Positions 1-9,111 of a DNA stretch of 19,804 nucleotides are shown in pieces. The number at the start of each line of letters is the position of its first letter. Position 1 is the first letter of the stretch. The position numbers and the translations under genes were made by a program. This DNA comes from Laetiporus sulphureus 93-53 (lineage: Eukaryota > Basidiomycota > Agaricomycetes > Polyporales > Laetiporaceae): positions 44,101-63,904 of the forward strand of contig NW_024468606.1 in NCBI RefSeq assembly GCF_001632365.1, given 5' to 3'. The notes beneath the pieces are model-generated. The model was not told the DNA's origin and ran no database searches. It saw only the letters and a program-made list of their open reading frames with translations.

Positions 1-2242
1 TTGATCCTTTCCAGTAGTTGAGCATCATCAACTTCAGATGCATGAGCGGGTCGAATCGCATTGATAGCGAAAAATTCAGGTTTTAACAGCATTTGATTCG
101 AATTGTCACTGTCTACCCCCCTCTCATGGTTTGGCCTCCTGGACAGAGGATCGGCACGTAGCATTGTCTTTCCAGGTCAGTGACTGAGTATGAAATTGAA
201 TCGTGTGAGGAATAATGACCAGCGCACTTGGCGCCAGGATAACTTCTGTGCCTGGCGGAAGTATGTAAGGTTGAGGTGGTCTGACCATATCTCAATGGGT
301 TCTGGATGTCCTTCTAAATAGTGCCGGTATTCTTCTAGTGCGCGAATAATAGCAAGCATCTCCTTGTCGTAAATTTCGTAGTTCCGCTCATGTTCGTTGA
401 GTGACTTGGAGTAGTATGCGACTGGATGCCTTAGCTTGTCTTCTCCTAGTTGTTCGAGTACTGCACCAGTTGCGTAGTCTGAAGAGTCTGTCTCTAGACG
501 GTACAGTGCAGTGTCGTTGGGGAGTTGTAAGATCGGGGCTGAGGTGAACACCGTTTTGAGTGCACTGAAGGCTTGGTCTTGCTCTTCCTTCCATTGCCAG
601 GGCACGTCCTTACAGGTGAGAAGCGTTAAAGGTCGTGCGAGTTTCGCAAAGTCCTTTATAAATTGCCTGTAGAAATTCGTGAATCCTAAAAAGGCCTGTA
701 CTTGCTTGACCTTAGTAGGTGTGGGCCAGCCAAGTACACCTTCGACTTTAGCAGGGTCCATCTGTATCGAGTTCTTGCTGATGATCATGCCAAGATACTC
801 AATTGAGGACTGTTCAAAGAAGCATTTCTCCAGTTTGGCGTATAAGTCATTGTCCCAGAGATGCTGTAGAATGGCTTTTACTAGTCGTCGGTGTTCTTCG
901 AGATTGTCCGTAAAAATAAGGATATCGTCTAAGTAGACTACCACCTTTCCAGTACGAATTAAGTCTTCGAGGACTGTATTCATCATTTTCTGAAAGGTAC
1001 TGGAAGCATTGCAGAAACCGAAGTACATTACAGTGGGTTCGAAGAGGCCATGATGTGTGATGAAGGTGGCTTTCTCTTCGTCTCCCTCCCTAATCCTTAT
1101 GTTGTTGAACCCCCATCTCAGATCAAGCTTTGTAAATATACTAGCATGTGAGAGTCTGTCGATGAGGTCCGAAATGCATGGGATTGGAAACTTGTTCTTC
1201 TTTGTGACTGCATTGAGGTTCCTGTAGTCTTGTACTAGCCTCAGTGATCTGTCCTTCTTTTTAACGAAGAAGACGGGTGCTGCGGTTGGACTCCTTGATC
1301 TCTTAATGTAACCTTTGGCCAACTCTTGGTCTATCCACGTGTCGAGCGAATTTCTTTCCTGTAGGTTCATAGGATATAACTTTGCCGGGCGTGGTAACGA
1401 TGCCTCTGGAACAAGTTCGATTGGATGATCGTAGGGCTTTCTTGTGGGCATTCGTTCCGACTGCTTCTTGGAGAACACATCACCATACTCGTGGAAGTGT
1501 TTGGGGACATAGGCTGACCAGTAGTCTTTGTCCTGTTCTCCTTTTTGCAGCGCTCTATCCTGATTCCTCTTGGTGTCAAGACCCATAATGAGCGATGCTA
1601 CGGCTTGTGCATCAGGATCTTCTGATAATGACACCCATCTAATGAAGCTGTCCATGTCGTTCCAGTTGTCACCTAACTCCTGGAAACCAACGAACTCCAT
1701 CAGGTCTTCGACGTGGGGGATGTTTGTGTCTTCCAGGTCCTCCTCCTGGACTGCTACCTGTGAGGGTGCGCATCTGTGTGGGCACAGGGTGAAATCAACC
1801 GTGAATTTCCCCCAATCCACTTCGAGATTATGCTCCTTAAGGAAACTCATGCCTAGTATAACGTCTTTATGTCCTATATCGGTGACCAAAAGGCTTTGCC
1901 TGCTTGTGTGGTTTCCGATGGTTATACTTGGAAGAATCCTTTTCTTAATGGTTCCACCCTTGTTGTGAGATGCATCTGCGTTATAAACCCTGATCTCCTT
2001 CTCAAGTGAGATCGTAGTGAGATTCAACTGATCAACCAGCTGTCGGTTAATGTAGCAAGAATATGCTCCCGAATCAAGGAGCGCCTCAGTCTGGACTTCC
2101 CTTACTCCCTGTTTGAGGTGAACAGGTAAATTGATCGCATGTTTTGACGAACCAGTAGATGCGATGTATAAAAAACTTGATACTGGTACATGCGAGAGCG
2201 AGTAGGTACTATTACATTGTCTATGGGAACTCTGGCCAGACC
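1..2242 (-). pseudogene. pol: Gypsy pol: aspartic protease, reverse transcriptase, RNase H (3' end cut by window)
   Basis: This is the polyprotein that matures the particle proteins and copies element RNA into DNA. The frame opens near the gag stop. The aspartic protease active site reads LLDSGA (Asp codon 2073-2075). The RT follows with fingers-region text PVFFVKKKDRSLRLVQDYRN and the catalytic YLDD at 924-935. RNase H shows the ETDSSDY start and the DKEMLAIIRALEEYRHYLEG helix with its acidic residue. A TGA at 177-179 stops the long frame just after RNase H. The same frame then stays open to position 1 and matches the usual linker before integrase, so one nonsense change splits it. Pol lies in the -1 frame relative to gag; I see no textbook slippery heptamer at the junction. 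The real frame starts upstream of the first long-ORF residue at 2027. The family assignment is secure. Confidence 0.96.
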
Positions 2243-3865
2243 TCAGAGAACCCGCTGAAGAAAATCCTCATCATCTTCTTCCTCCATGATCCTAGCTGCT
2301 TCGACAGCTGGTTCTGTTTCTGCCTCCTTTTCCTTTCCCTTCACGTCATAGCTGGCGATGAAAGCACAGACTGCTTCGTATCTCACCTTGCTGTCGTCGG
2401 AGATGTCTGAGGCCACGTTTGAAGAAATTGCCCTTGTTGCTTGGCCCCGCTTTGGCATTTCAAATTTGCCTTTGTACTTGGGGTCTGAGCATCGCTGTTT
2501 AAAAATGAAGGGGTGTTTCCTGCATCGTACACACAGCTTCTTTTCCAGCCATCCTTCCTGCTCCTTGGTGAGTGTGGATACTCGATCCACAACCATTGTG
2601 TTAGGGTCCTTTGAGGCTCATGGTGCTGATGATGATGATGTTGTTACCATTCCGCGCTGTCCTGCCTTATCGGCCCTGAACTTGAACTCCAGTTGAAGGC
2701 ATAGGTCGAGGTATTCCGGCTATGTGATGGGGTCAAAAATTCCTAGACTGTCTCGTGTAACCATTGCCTGGTGTACGTCCTTGCTTCGATGCTCAGCAAT
2801 GTAACCGATTAGTGCAGTGTGCCCTAAGTTGGTCTTAGTGGCCCATTGACGGAACTGTTCTGTGAAGGATACCATCGTGGGATACGTCTTGCCACAGATA
2901 TCCTTCAAATGCTGCTGTGCATCCTTGTCCGGGTTGAGGGTCCTGTAGTTTACTTTGAGAATGTTGACGAAGTCTCCCATGTGCCAAGTGCCTGCCGTGC
3001 TGCTGCTCTGGTCGCGTACTCGGACATGTATGTGAATGTGCCACCTTCCAAATGCAGCAGGGCTGTGGTGATCTTGTGTTCATCGTCATTGATCTCATTC
3101 CACCGCATCCATATATCGAGTTGTTGGAGCCAATCCTCCAGACTTCCTTTGCCCGAGCGGAGGCTCAGCAATTTTGATGTGGGGCTTGTGCGATTGAGCC
3201 GTGCCAAACATTTGACCTTGCATCGCAGTGACACCGCTTGCTTTGAGTGAAGCTAGCTCATGTCGCAGCTTGACGTTAGCTGCCTTGATTTCCATCATTT
3301 CTTTGCCTGTGTCGAGCATTGCCGCCTGGGTTCCCGTGAGCTCATCATTTAAAACTGTCATATGCGCATCTTGTGCGAGGATCCTATCCTTGAGCTTCCC
3401 GATCTCTGTCTGGAGAACTGCCTCCTTAAGTCGGTGTTTGCTTTTGTTGTTTTGGATCAACGATTCAAAAGCCATCTTGTGCTCGTACATCTTGTTTCTG
3501 AGTACATTGTAGACCTTGACGATTTCAGTAGTGACCGTGAGCTTCATGGTGACGATTACCCATTCGTGGATGTGGTCTGGGACTTCTCTGGGAGCAGACT
3601 GTCTGAGGGCATCTTCTAGGTGCTCAAGTTGCTGTCCGTCAAACTCCCAGATGCGTGGAACGTAGGCGGGTACAAGTGATGGTGTCGGGGATGCTGGTCC
3701 TCTGACTTGTGATGCAGAATCCTGTGGTCCTAGCGCAGGTTCTGGTGAATTGCACTGTGAGGCACGTGAGGTGCTTCCGTCGTGTGCTGACTCGACATTC
3801 GTATGCAGGATGTCATCCATTCTTTGCCTGAACGTGGATGCGTGCGCACGATCGGCTCCTTCCAT
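2243..3865 (-). pseudogene. gag: Gypsy gag: coiled coil, capsid, zinc-knuckle-like C terminus; broken
   Basis: This would form the structural shell of the intracellular particle. The ATG is at 3863-3865. Residues ~1-90 are polar and low complexity. A long charged helical stretch (likely coiled coil) covers about residues 100-215. The capsid-like part follows in two shifted frames: 3234-2950 with GSLEDWLQQLDIWMRW, then 2980-2720 with DICGKTYPTMVSFTEQFRQW. The tail at 2596-2243 carries CVRCRKHPFIFKQRC, a Cys/His cluster that is not the usual CX2CX4HX4C knuckle, and ends acidic (EEEDDEDF). The breaks are a shift near 3150-3170, a shift near 2985 that a single missing G would explain, a TAG at 2720-2722 and a TGA at 2618-2620. 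The last two fit C-to-T changes (CAG to TAG, CGA to TGA). Gag identity rests on position, capsid-like text and the Cys/His cluster. Confidence 0.88.
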
Positions 3866-3890
3866 TGTGATGTAGGTAAAGATGTGTAAA

Positions 3891-4748
3891 CTAATTGAAA
3901 ATAAAGCCTAGGTACTGCTTGTTCTTGACTTTTCCAATCTCCCTGATGATCTCGTCTAACCTCTGCTGTTTCCCTATCTCCTTGAAGTTGATCCTCCCTA
4001 TCTCTAGGCAGCACGTGTTGATGACCTGTTTGTCGACGAAGGTGTATTCATGAGTTCCCGTGTAGAGGTCTGCGCAGACTTTGTCTAACTCTGATGCGAG
4101 GAATTGTACCTTCTTTCGTTTGTCCTGATCGATTCTCTCCCAGAATGCTCCTAACATCGGTTGTAGTCTGAAGCGGGTAGCTAAGACCTGCTTCTTGAGT
4201 GTTTTAATGTGGAGGGTGGGCCTGACTTTGAACGGAAGAGGGCGAATGGGTTGTGCATGTGTGTTGACTTTAACAAAGTTGGGAAGGGGTCGCACTGGCT
4301 GTGGAGCAACAATGATGGGGGGAAAGGCGTTGGAGGTGATGATCTCTGGGGGTGGTCTTGGCTTTCGGCTGCCTGTAGTGAGACATCCTTTCCTGGGCTT
4401 GTAGCATTCGAGTGGGGGAGTGTGACTGCGAGGTCGGTGGATGATGCCTTGGACTCTGATATGCATAGTGTCAACTACCCTGGCTGCTGCACGCTGCCTG
4501 TCTGTAGAGGATGCGCCTAAGAATGCTAGAGTGAGAAGTCTTCCTCGCTCCTTGTTGGTCTCGAGGCGTTTGTAGCTGGCGTAAGGATCTTCTACCTTGG
4601 TGGCCTTGCACTTTGCTGTCTTGGGCTGCTCAGTGTCTTGCTGAGGCTCACGCCTGGTAGAAGTCGGGTTGGAATGTATGTCAAAAAAGCCGCGCGCTAC
4701 GGCTGAAACTGCTTGTGCTGAAAATACGTGGCTGCTTGTGTTAAACAC
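3891..4748 (-). CDS. Extra ORF between primer-binding site and gag, function unknown
   Basis: An open frame of 285 codons sits between the primer-binding site and gag, ending 25 bp before the gag ATG. I do not recognise a domain. The product is strongly basic, rich in Arg, Lys and Pro, with a repeated PxPRPLPxxVxxxxH-like segment in the middle (residues ~150-180) and a more ordered C-terminal third containing paired Cys (NTCCLEIGRI). There is no in-frame ATG near the 5' end: the first codon of the open stretch is GTG (4746-4748) preceded by a TGA, and the first ATG lies roughly a third of the way in. Either the ATG was lost by mutation (ATG to GTG), translation starts internally, or the leader is spliced. 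An intact frame of this length inside an element whose gag is badly broken suggests a recently constrained coding sequence, but this is inference. Confidence 0.5.
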   Translation of the reverse strand: MFNTSSHVFSAQAVSAVARGFFDIHSNPTSTRREPQQDTEQPKTAKCKATKVEDPYASYKRLETNKERGRLLTLAFLGASSTDRQRAAARVVDTMHIRVQGIIHRPRSHTPPLECYKPRKGCLTTGSRKPRPPPEIITSNAFPPIIVAPQPVRPLPNFVKVNTHAQPIRPLPFKVRPTLHIKTLKKQVLATRFRLQPMLGAFWERIDQDKRKKVQFLASELDKVCADLYTGTHEYTFVDKQVINTCCLEIGRINFKEIGKQQRLDEIIREIGKVKNKQYLGFIFN

Positions 4749-4769
4749 TAAGCAGGGGTGCAGAAAATG

Positions 4770-4782
4770 TCAGATTGTTTCT
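4770..4782 (-). promoter_or_regulatory. Primer-binding site, Tf1-type self-priming
   Basis: Two bases inside the LTR edge, the minus strand reads AGAAACAATCTGA. This is the exact 13-bp complement of the minus-strand sequence at 5003-5015 inside the LTR, which sits where the transcript should begin, 32-34 bp after a TATATAAG box. In Tf1/sushi-type gypsy elements the first ~11 nt of the mRNA folds back on the primer-binding site and primes minus-strand DNA. This arrangement has the right parts in the right places. No tRNA 3'-end complement (TGG...) is present at this position. Confidence 0.75.
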
Positions 4783-4784
4783 AA

Positions 4785-5225
4785 TGTCATGGTAACACCG
4801 GACAAGAGATCAAAAAGACTAAAAAAAGGGACAGTCATGTGGAACGTGCCGCCCTGATCCCCCTGATCCCAAGGTATCCCCCTGAACTCTATGTGGTGCA
4901 AGAGCCTGTTGACTTACCGGTCGATGTGGTGAACACAGAAAAGGGTTAGAGATATATGGAGGAGCTGGTGAGCTCAGTAGATGCTACTGGTAGTAGACGA
5001 GGAGAAACAATCTGAAGTTTCGTCCTCTACATGGCTGGTCTTATATACGCGTACAGCGGGCTATCTTACCTAAGCTACCTATCTACGGGTATAAGCTAAT
5101 GGTCATAATGTGAAACAATAGGATGTCTGGAAGTAGAACAATGAGTGGGTAGATCGATGGTTGCCGCAGTAATGCGTGTGCACATCGTGCCTATCTTGGT
5201 TTCCCTTTGTTCTCCGGTGTGAACA
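4785..5225 (-). repeat. Gypsy 5' LTR
   Basis: The inner edge is well defined: TGTCATGGTAACACCGG here matches TGTCACGGTAACACCGG at 19577, and 4785-5013 aligns with 19577-19804 over its full length (about 19 substitutions, ~17 of them transitions, plus two small gaps by hand count). The outer edge is estimated at 5225, where CCGGTGTGAACA mirrors the first bases (both termini carry ACACCGG on opposite strands) and gives a TG...CA element of ~441 bp. A nearly repeated 18-bp segment (ACATCGTGCCTATCT) occurs inside near 5180 and again at the proposed border, which makes the outer edge uncertain by ~45 bp. Confidence 0.85.
5003..5047 (-). promoter_or_regulatory. LTR core promoter: TATA box and inferred transcript start
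   Basis: On the minus strand a TATATAAG box (5040-5047) lies 32-34 bp before the segment TCAGATTGTTTCT (5015-5003), which is the partner of the primer-binding site. That spacing is typical for RNA polymerase II initiation, so the segment is likely the mRNA 5' end. The 23 bp covering this start (4991-5013) are identical in the diverged LTR copy (19782-19804), while the rest of the LTR differs by roughly 8 percent. The start site is inferred, not observed. Confidence 0.65.
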
Positions 5226-5552
5226 TCGTGCCTATCTGGGCTTCTGGCTAAACTAATAGAAAGCGGAAGGCCAATGCATAATAATAGTCCTTGTTCCCTT
5301 TGTTCCCAAATGGGTGCCTCTATTGTATCCTGGAATAGACAGGTCTGACTGTATCATCCACGGGTCTGGACCATAACATGTGATGTGGACTATCACCTGA
5401 TCTCTACACATCATGTCTGTGACTGAGTGGTGTGAGATATTGGTGAAGCACGTGATCTGTGGTGTGAGAAAAGTCACATGTGAACTTTGTGGCGAAAATC
5501 TGTGACAATGCATCAGCATGAACTCGTCAGCATGAATGCACCAGAAAAGAGA
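5226..5552. other. Non-coding flank of the gypsy element
   Basis: I see no credible gene in this stretch. Its open frames are short and do not look coding. CATGTG/CACATG-like words are frequent near 5360-5480, and degraded pieces of the downstream minisatellite unit may begin near 5510. Confidence 0.5.
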
Positions 5553-5827
5553 GCATGTGCTTGACGTGTTGCATACCCAGCCTATCAGATTGTTGATTCA
5601 TCAGGAGAAAAGCAAGTGCTTGACACGTCGTGGGTCTAGCCTATCAGATTTGTCTGACACATCAGAAAAGAAGCATGTGCTTGACGCATCACGTACCCAG
5701 CCTAGCAGATTGTTGATTCATCTGGAAAACTGCAAGCGCTTGATGTGTTGTGTGTCCAGCCTATCAGATTTTTGACACACCATGAAGAATGGCATGTGCC
5801 TGACACATTGTGCATCCAGCCAATCAG
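5553..5827. repeat. Minisatellite, about five copies of a ~60-bp unit
   Basis: Units begin at about 5553, 5612, 5673, 5732 and 5792 (spacing 59, 61, 59, 60 bp). Each starts with GCAWGYGCYTGAYRC-like sequence and contains CCAGCCTATCAGATT. Units 1 and 3 resemble each other (TTGTTGATTCATC follows the CAGAT), and units 2 and 4 resemble each other, so the array may have grown as ~120-bp dimers. The last unit is partial (CCAATCAG). It can be read as open in one frame, but nothing else suggests coding. Confidence 0.85.
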
Positions 5828-6153
5828 CATCGTGATATCAACCATACTGAATTCAGTGGCCAGTATGTTTCGAAGTCAGCACACCATAGAAAACACTATG
5901 CAGGTAATAAAAATGTGCAAAATAGTCTCTGCAAGGCACCAGAATTATGTGGTTTTACTTGAGAGATGAAGTATTCAGAAATTACACAGAAGTACAATAC
6001 ATTTGGGTCACATTCGGTATAGCACCAGTAGGCATTGTGCAACTAAACTGCTTTCAACTGTATGCTCAACCTAGCTTATCACATGCCATCTGCTATCCTT
6101 GCTGTTCTTGCTATACCTCCACAAGTCTTCATGCAGCAACCATTCTATCAGAT
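5828..6153. other. Intergenic, nothing recognised
   Basis: No coding signal, RNA gene or clear repeat was seen. A short duplication of ACGGTAATTCA occurs at 6159-6189, just inside the next gene's 3' end. Confidence 0.5.
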
Positions 6154-6904
6154 CTACCAACGGTAATTCATACATTGCCACGGTAATTCACCTGCTCTCC
6201 ATGCTCTTTTCATCTCCCTTGAACTCATTGTTCTGATCTGCTGCTCCACCTTCAAGCAGCATAGAATCTTCACATTCCACTCTATACTGATAATATGGGA
6301 GACAGCTGCTAGTGTACTATCATGTGGATTACTATTGCCTACTGTCTGCTGCCACGCCTCCAGCCTTTGATCAATCTCATTGTCTATCTCTGCCAACAAC
6401 ACTTCCTCATCACTCCCTTCTAACCATCATTCCAACCTGGACCATCCTGCCTCTTTCAAGCATTGAAACTGTGCTGCGTGAAGACCTGATGCCAATTCAT
6501 TGTCATCGTGTTGATAGTCATTGAACAGTTCATTAACGTTTGGTATCTTCTGCAACTCATTCAGAATTTGCAGAGCAAACAGGTGCGATCATATGCCTAG
6601 ATCATATGTCTCTTCAGAAGTGCAGCTCACATGGAATGGATGGCATGCCAGGCTGATCAGCTGGGATGGAAGTCCCAGGATGGTATGGTGGAAGGGGCTT
6701 GGGTATAATTTGGTATGAGCAGCATATGCATTTTTGTTCTGCATTGCACGTCTTGCACGACCCCTGTAATGGGCATCCATTTTCATGAGTTTGTTGCCAT
6801 ACATTCTGCTGTGCTTACCTCACTGACTGCGCATATCTCTTCTGTTGCTCACGCTTTGCTGTGAGCTTTTCCTTCACCATCTGATGCTTCACACAATCCC
6901 CCAT
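6154..6904 (-). pseudogene. Two-exon gene of unknown function with two premature stops
   Basis: An ATG at 6902-6904 opens a basic, helical exon (MGDCVKHQMVKEKLTAKREQ...). A 55-bp intron with GTAAGC donor and CATTACAG acceptor (6764-6818) can be removed. The frame then continues as RGRARRAMQNKN and stays in one phase to the stop at 6154, 232 codons in total, broken only by TGA at 6589-6591 and TGA at 6427-6429. The C-terminal part is acidic and helical (EEVLLAEIDNEIDQRLEAWQ) and ends in ...ELPWQCMNYRW. I recognise no domain. The preserved phase across ~700 bp and the well-formed intron argue that this was a real gene. Both stops could derive from CGA. It lies in tandem with the minus-strand gene at 7200-7877. 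Confidence 0.5.
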
Positions 6905-7199
6905 GGCAAGCAGTAGCAAGCTACAATTTCACAGGATAACGCTCATGGTGCTACTTTGACATCTAACAGGTAGGGAATGAGTTGAGCACAAACGTGTATT
7001 GCTGCTAACAAGAATGTAATATATACACATGCAGCATAGTAAACATGGCACATAGTGGGGAAGAGGATAGTATTCGCAATGAATTATGTGAGCAAGCAAA
7101 TGGAGAGCAGCCAGGAGGCACGACAACATCGCATATAAGCAAATCTATCTATTATATCACTGACGATTCACAATCACAGCATTCCAGCCCTCATGAAAG
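6905..7199. other. Spacer between two minus-strand pseudogenes
   Basis: No gene is supported here. An open plus-strand frame starting at 7045 runs antisense into the next gene. It is judged a shadow, because the minus strand carries a recognisable domain with a phase-correct exon structure. Confidence 0.45.
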
Positions 7200-7877
7200 T
7201 CAGACGAAGATGATGCCAACATGCCCACTTGTTAATGCCTCCATAAAGGCATTGAGGGCAGTGTTGAACATGGGGTATCTCTGGAAGAGGCATCCCAGCA
7301 TGTTGGTGATGAGTGGGGATGTATTCAGCCTGGAGATAAGGTAAACACCATTACATTGTACTGGGAGATTCACTCACCACCCAGCAAATACACCAACTGT
7401 GTGGCCACGGATGATACAATACCAGCACGTTGAAGGTGGCTGCTCAACAGCAACTACGGGCCTGGCCTCATCATGATTGCTCTCAGCCCTCTCCTCGGCA
7501 TTGACATACTGGAAGCCAGCATGCTCAGCCTCATGAGCATGTTCACTACTGCTGCTCAGCTCCGTGGTGACCAGAACAGAAGCATCACATGTGGTGGAGG
7601 TCGATGCGGTAGAAAAGACTGTGTTGATGCTGGGAGATCAGTCGCGGTCATGGAGTGTTGATGATGTGGTATTGCCAGCTGCATTACAAGTGTGAGGTTA
7701 GTATCACTCAAGTTTATCACAGATTGGATGACAATCACTAGTACGCTGTTCAGCGACAAGACACAGTGCCACCATGATCATCTCCAATGAGACCATAGTC
7801 TCTTCATTGCGATCCAGCCTGGCATTATCTTCTTCAGCATGATCCTTGCCATGGTGGTCATTGTTGGACTTCGACAT
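7200..7877 (-). pseudogene. RNase H1 N-terminal (RHN/viroplasmin-like) domain protein, three exons, one premature stop
   Basis: Removing introns 7679-7744 and 7330-7377 joins exons 7877-7745, 7678-7378 and 7329-7200 into 188 codons with matching phases (1, then 2). The N-terminal half is charged and Ser/Thr rich (MSKSNNDHHGKDHAEEDNAR). The C-terminal third reads CWYCIIRGHTVGVFAGW, then GCLFQRYPMFNTALNAF across the second splice. This fits the small RNase H1 N-terminal fold: a Trp-Tyr strand, Gly-x-x-x-Gly-Val-Phe-x-x-Trp, a Tyr, then an Ala/Phe helix. In the family that fold binds RNA/DNA hybrids or double-stranded RNA. No RNase H catalytic domain follows. The first intron has a perfect TACTAAC branch point and CAG acceptor, but its donor GTACTA is weak. 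A TGA in exon 2 (...HDRD*SPS) probably came from CGA. I recall stand-alone proteins of this type as common in Agaricomycetes. The domain call is by eye. Confidence 0.62.
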
Positions 7878-8227
7878 TTCTGGGAGAAGGTGAGAGAGGA
7901 TACAGTGAGGATACAATCTACAGTGTGCCTACAAGCCCTCACTCTAGACAGCCTACTTTAAAACCCTCTCAGGCCACCTATGAGCCCAAATTATTCATTG
8001 GCTCATGCCTCACGCATGCTCTTTACATCGATGGCCACTATTCAAATGTTATCACCAGCATTCACAACTCCATTCGATTGGCTTGAGAATGAGAAGATAA
8101 AAGAACAGCTGCAGCATGGCGATGCATTGTGGCACACCAGTTATGTATCGTTCTCCTCTCCTACAGCCTGCTCATACTCATGTGCCTGTCCTTTTTCAGA
8201 TTCGACATCATGTCTGCTTGACGCTGA
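7878..8227. other. Divergent spacer between minus- and plus-strand pseudogenes
   Basis: It separates the minus-strand gene (ATG at 7877) from the plus-strand gene (ATG at 8228), so it should hold both promoters. An open stretch at 7980-8231 runs through it but has no recognised match and is probably chance or an eroded exon. No clear TATA box was found. Confidence 0.4.
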
Positions 8228-8995
8228 ATGACAGATGAGGAGTGCAACTTCCTTGAAAAGAAATATAGCAGCTATCTCAAGAGTTAGAAGACCAGGACTC
8301 TGCAGAAATTCTGGGTCGAGGTGGATCATGAGTGGTTCCAGACCTTCTCAGAGCACAAGAAGCTCTTTGGTGAGATCACAGAGTTGACTACTGAACAGGA
8401 AGTGCAGTACAGCAAGGCCATTCAGCATCGCAAAATTGTAAGTTCCACCATCTATATCACAACGTTTGCCTTAACTGACGTGCCCACATTCCATATAGCA
8501 ACTACGCTCGTGGTTTTGAAACAGATCTGCCAAGGCTTGATGCCACGATGGCAGAAAATTCCCTGGCTGCTTTGATGTGGACATCAGTGGCACAACGAAG
8601 TCCACTGGTCGACACTGACTTAAGTTGGTGGAACTATATTCTCAGAAGCACTACGACACCAAGGTCCGACCTGCTGTCAAAAAGGCCATTGCAGAGCAGA
8701 CGCTCGGGCCAAAGCAGATGCTCACTGTCATCAAGTCGCTGACTGAGAAAGCATTTGCTGAGGAAAATGATGCTGTCAAAGCTGACATTCAAGCTGAATT
8801 TGAAGCGCAGACACAGATGGATGTTCGCGATGAGGACGGTGAAGGATTGGGGGTTATGCAAATGGTAAGATTGGCACTGTATTGGTTCATCATAGGCTAA
8901 TATAAGCTAGGGCAAACTCAAACATCGTGTAGTCAAAGCATTCTGGCCAAGAATGAACAAATTCCACTATACTGGACAAATCGTGAAGCATGAAT
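8228..8995 (+). pseudogene. Decayed multi-exon gene of an uncharacterised Agaricomycete-type family
   Basis: An ATG at 8228 opens MTDEECNFLEKKYSSYL. Exons at about 8228-8437, 8499-8864 and 8911-8994 join in phase when introns 8438-8498 (GTAAGT...ATATAG, with a TTAACTGAC branch region) and 8865-8910 (GTAAGA...GCTAG) are removed. The product shows FWVEVDHEWFQTFSE, then QLRSWF after the first splice, then an Ala/Lys/Glu-rich helical part (YSQKHYDTKVRPAVKKAIAE). I recall this pattern from large families of uncharacterised mushroom proteins with a 'TPEQ..FL....F..' start and a '(L/I)R.WF.N' core, but I know of no function. Several in-frame stops occur (for example in SWF*NR, where Arg is expected, and LKS*KT), so it is not functional. 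It may be the 5' part of the same gene as the next feature. Confidence 0.55.
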
Positions 8996-9111
8996 GATGT
9001 GCTGCCATCATACATGATATTCATCGATTTGTTCAAAATCATCGAGACAAGTGAGCTGCTACAGACTCTGACTTAAATCTGTGACCTCAGGACATTAGTG
9101 AATGAAGTGGA

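Larger units (their letters stand above)
1..5225 (-). mobile_element. Ty3/gypsy LTR retrotransposon, 5' portion, truncated by the window edge
   Basis: On the minus strand the order is LTR, primer-binding site, extra ORF, gag, pol (protease, reverse transcriptase, RNase H). The integrase and 3' LTR would lie left of position 1. RNase H following RT, with no integrase between protease and RT, is the Ty3/gypsy order rather than the copia order. The coding regions hold at least three in-frame stops and two frameshifts, so this copy cannot make all its proteins. A second, diverged LTR of the same family starts at 19577. The right end of the element is estimated, because the partner LTR and target-site duplication are not in the window. 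Confidence 0.95.

Noticed and set aside
1570..1968. Plus-strand 132-codon open frame
   Set aside because: Antisense shadow of gypsy pol, which is unmistakable on the minus strand.
4209..4520. Plus-strand open frames opposite the extra gypsy ORF
   Set aside because: The minus-strand frame is longer, unbroken and in the element's orientation.
5553..5827. CRISPR-like array
   Set aside because: The repeated part covers almost the whole period, with no unique spacers, and the context is eukaryotic.
7045..7344. Plus-strand 99-codon ORF with a possible 44-bp intron after it
   Set aside because: It is antisense to the minus-strand gene, whose spliced product has a recognisable domain and consistent phases over three exons.
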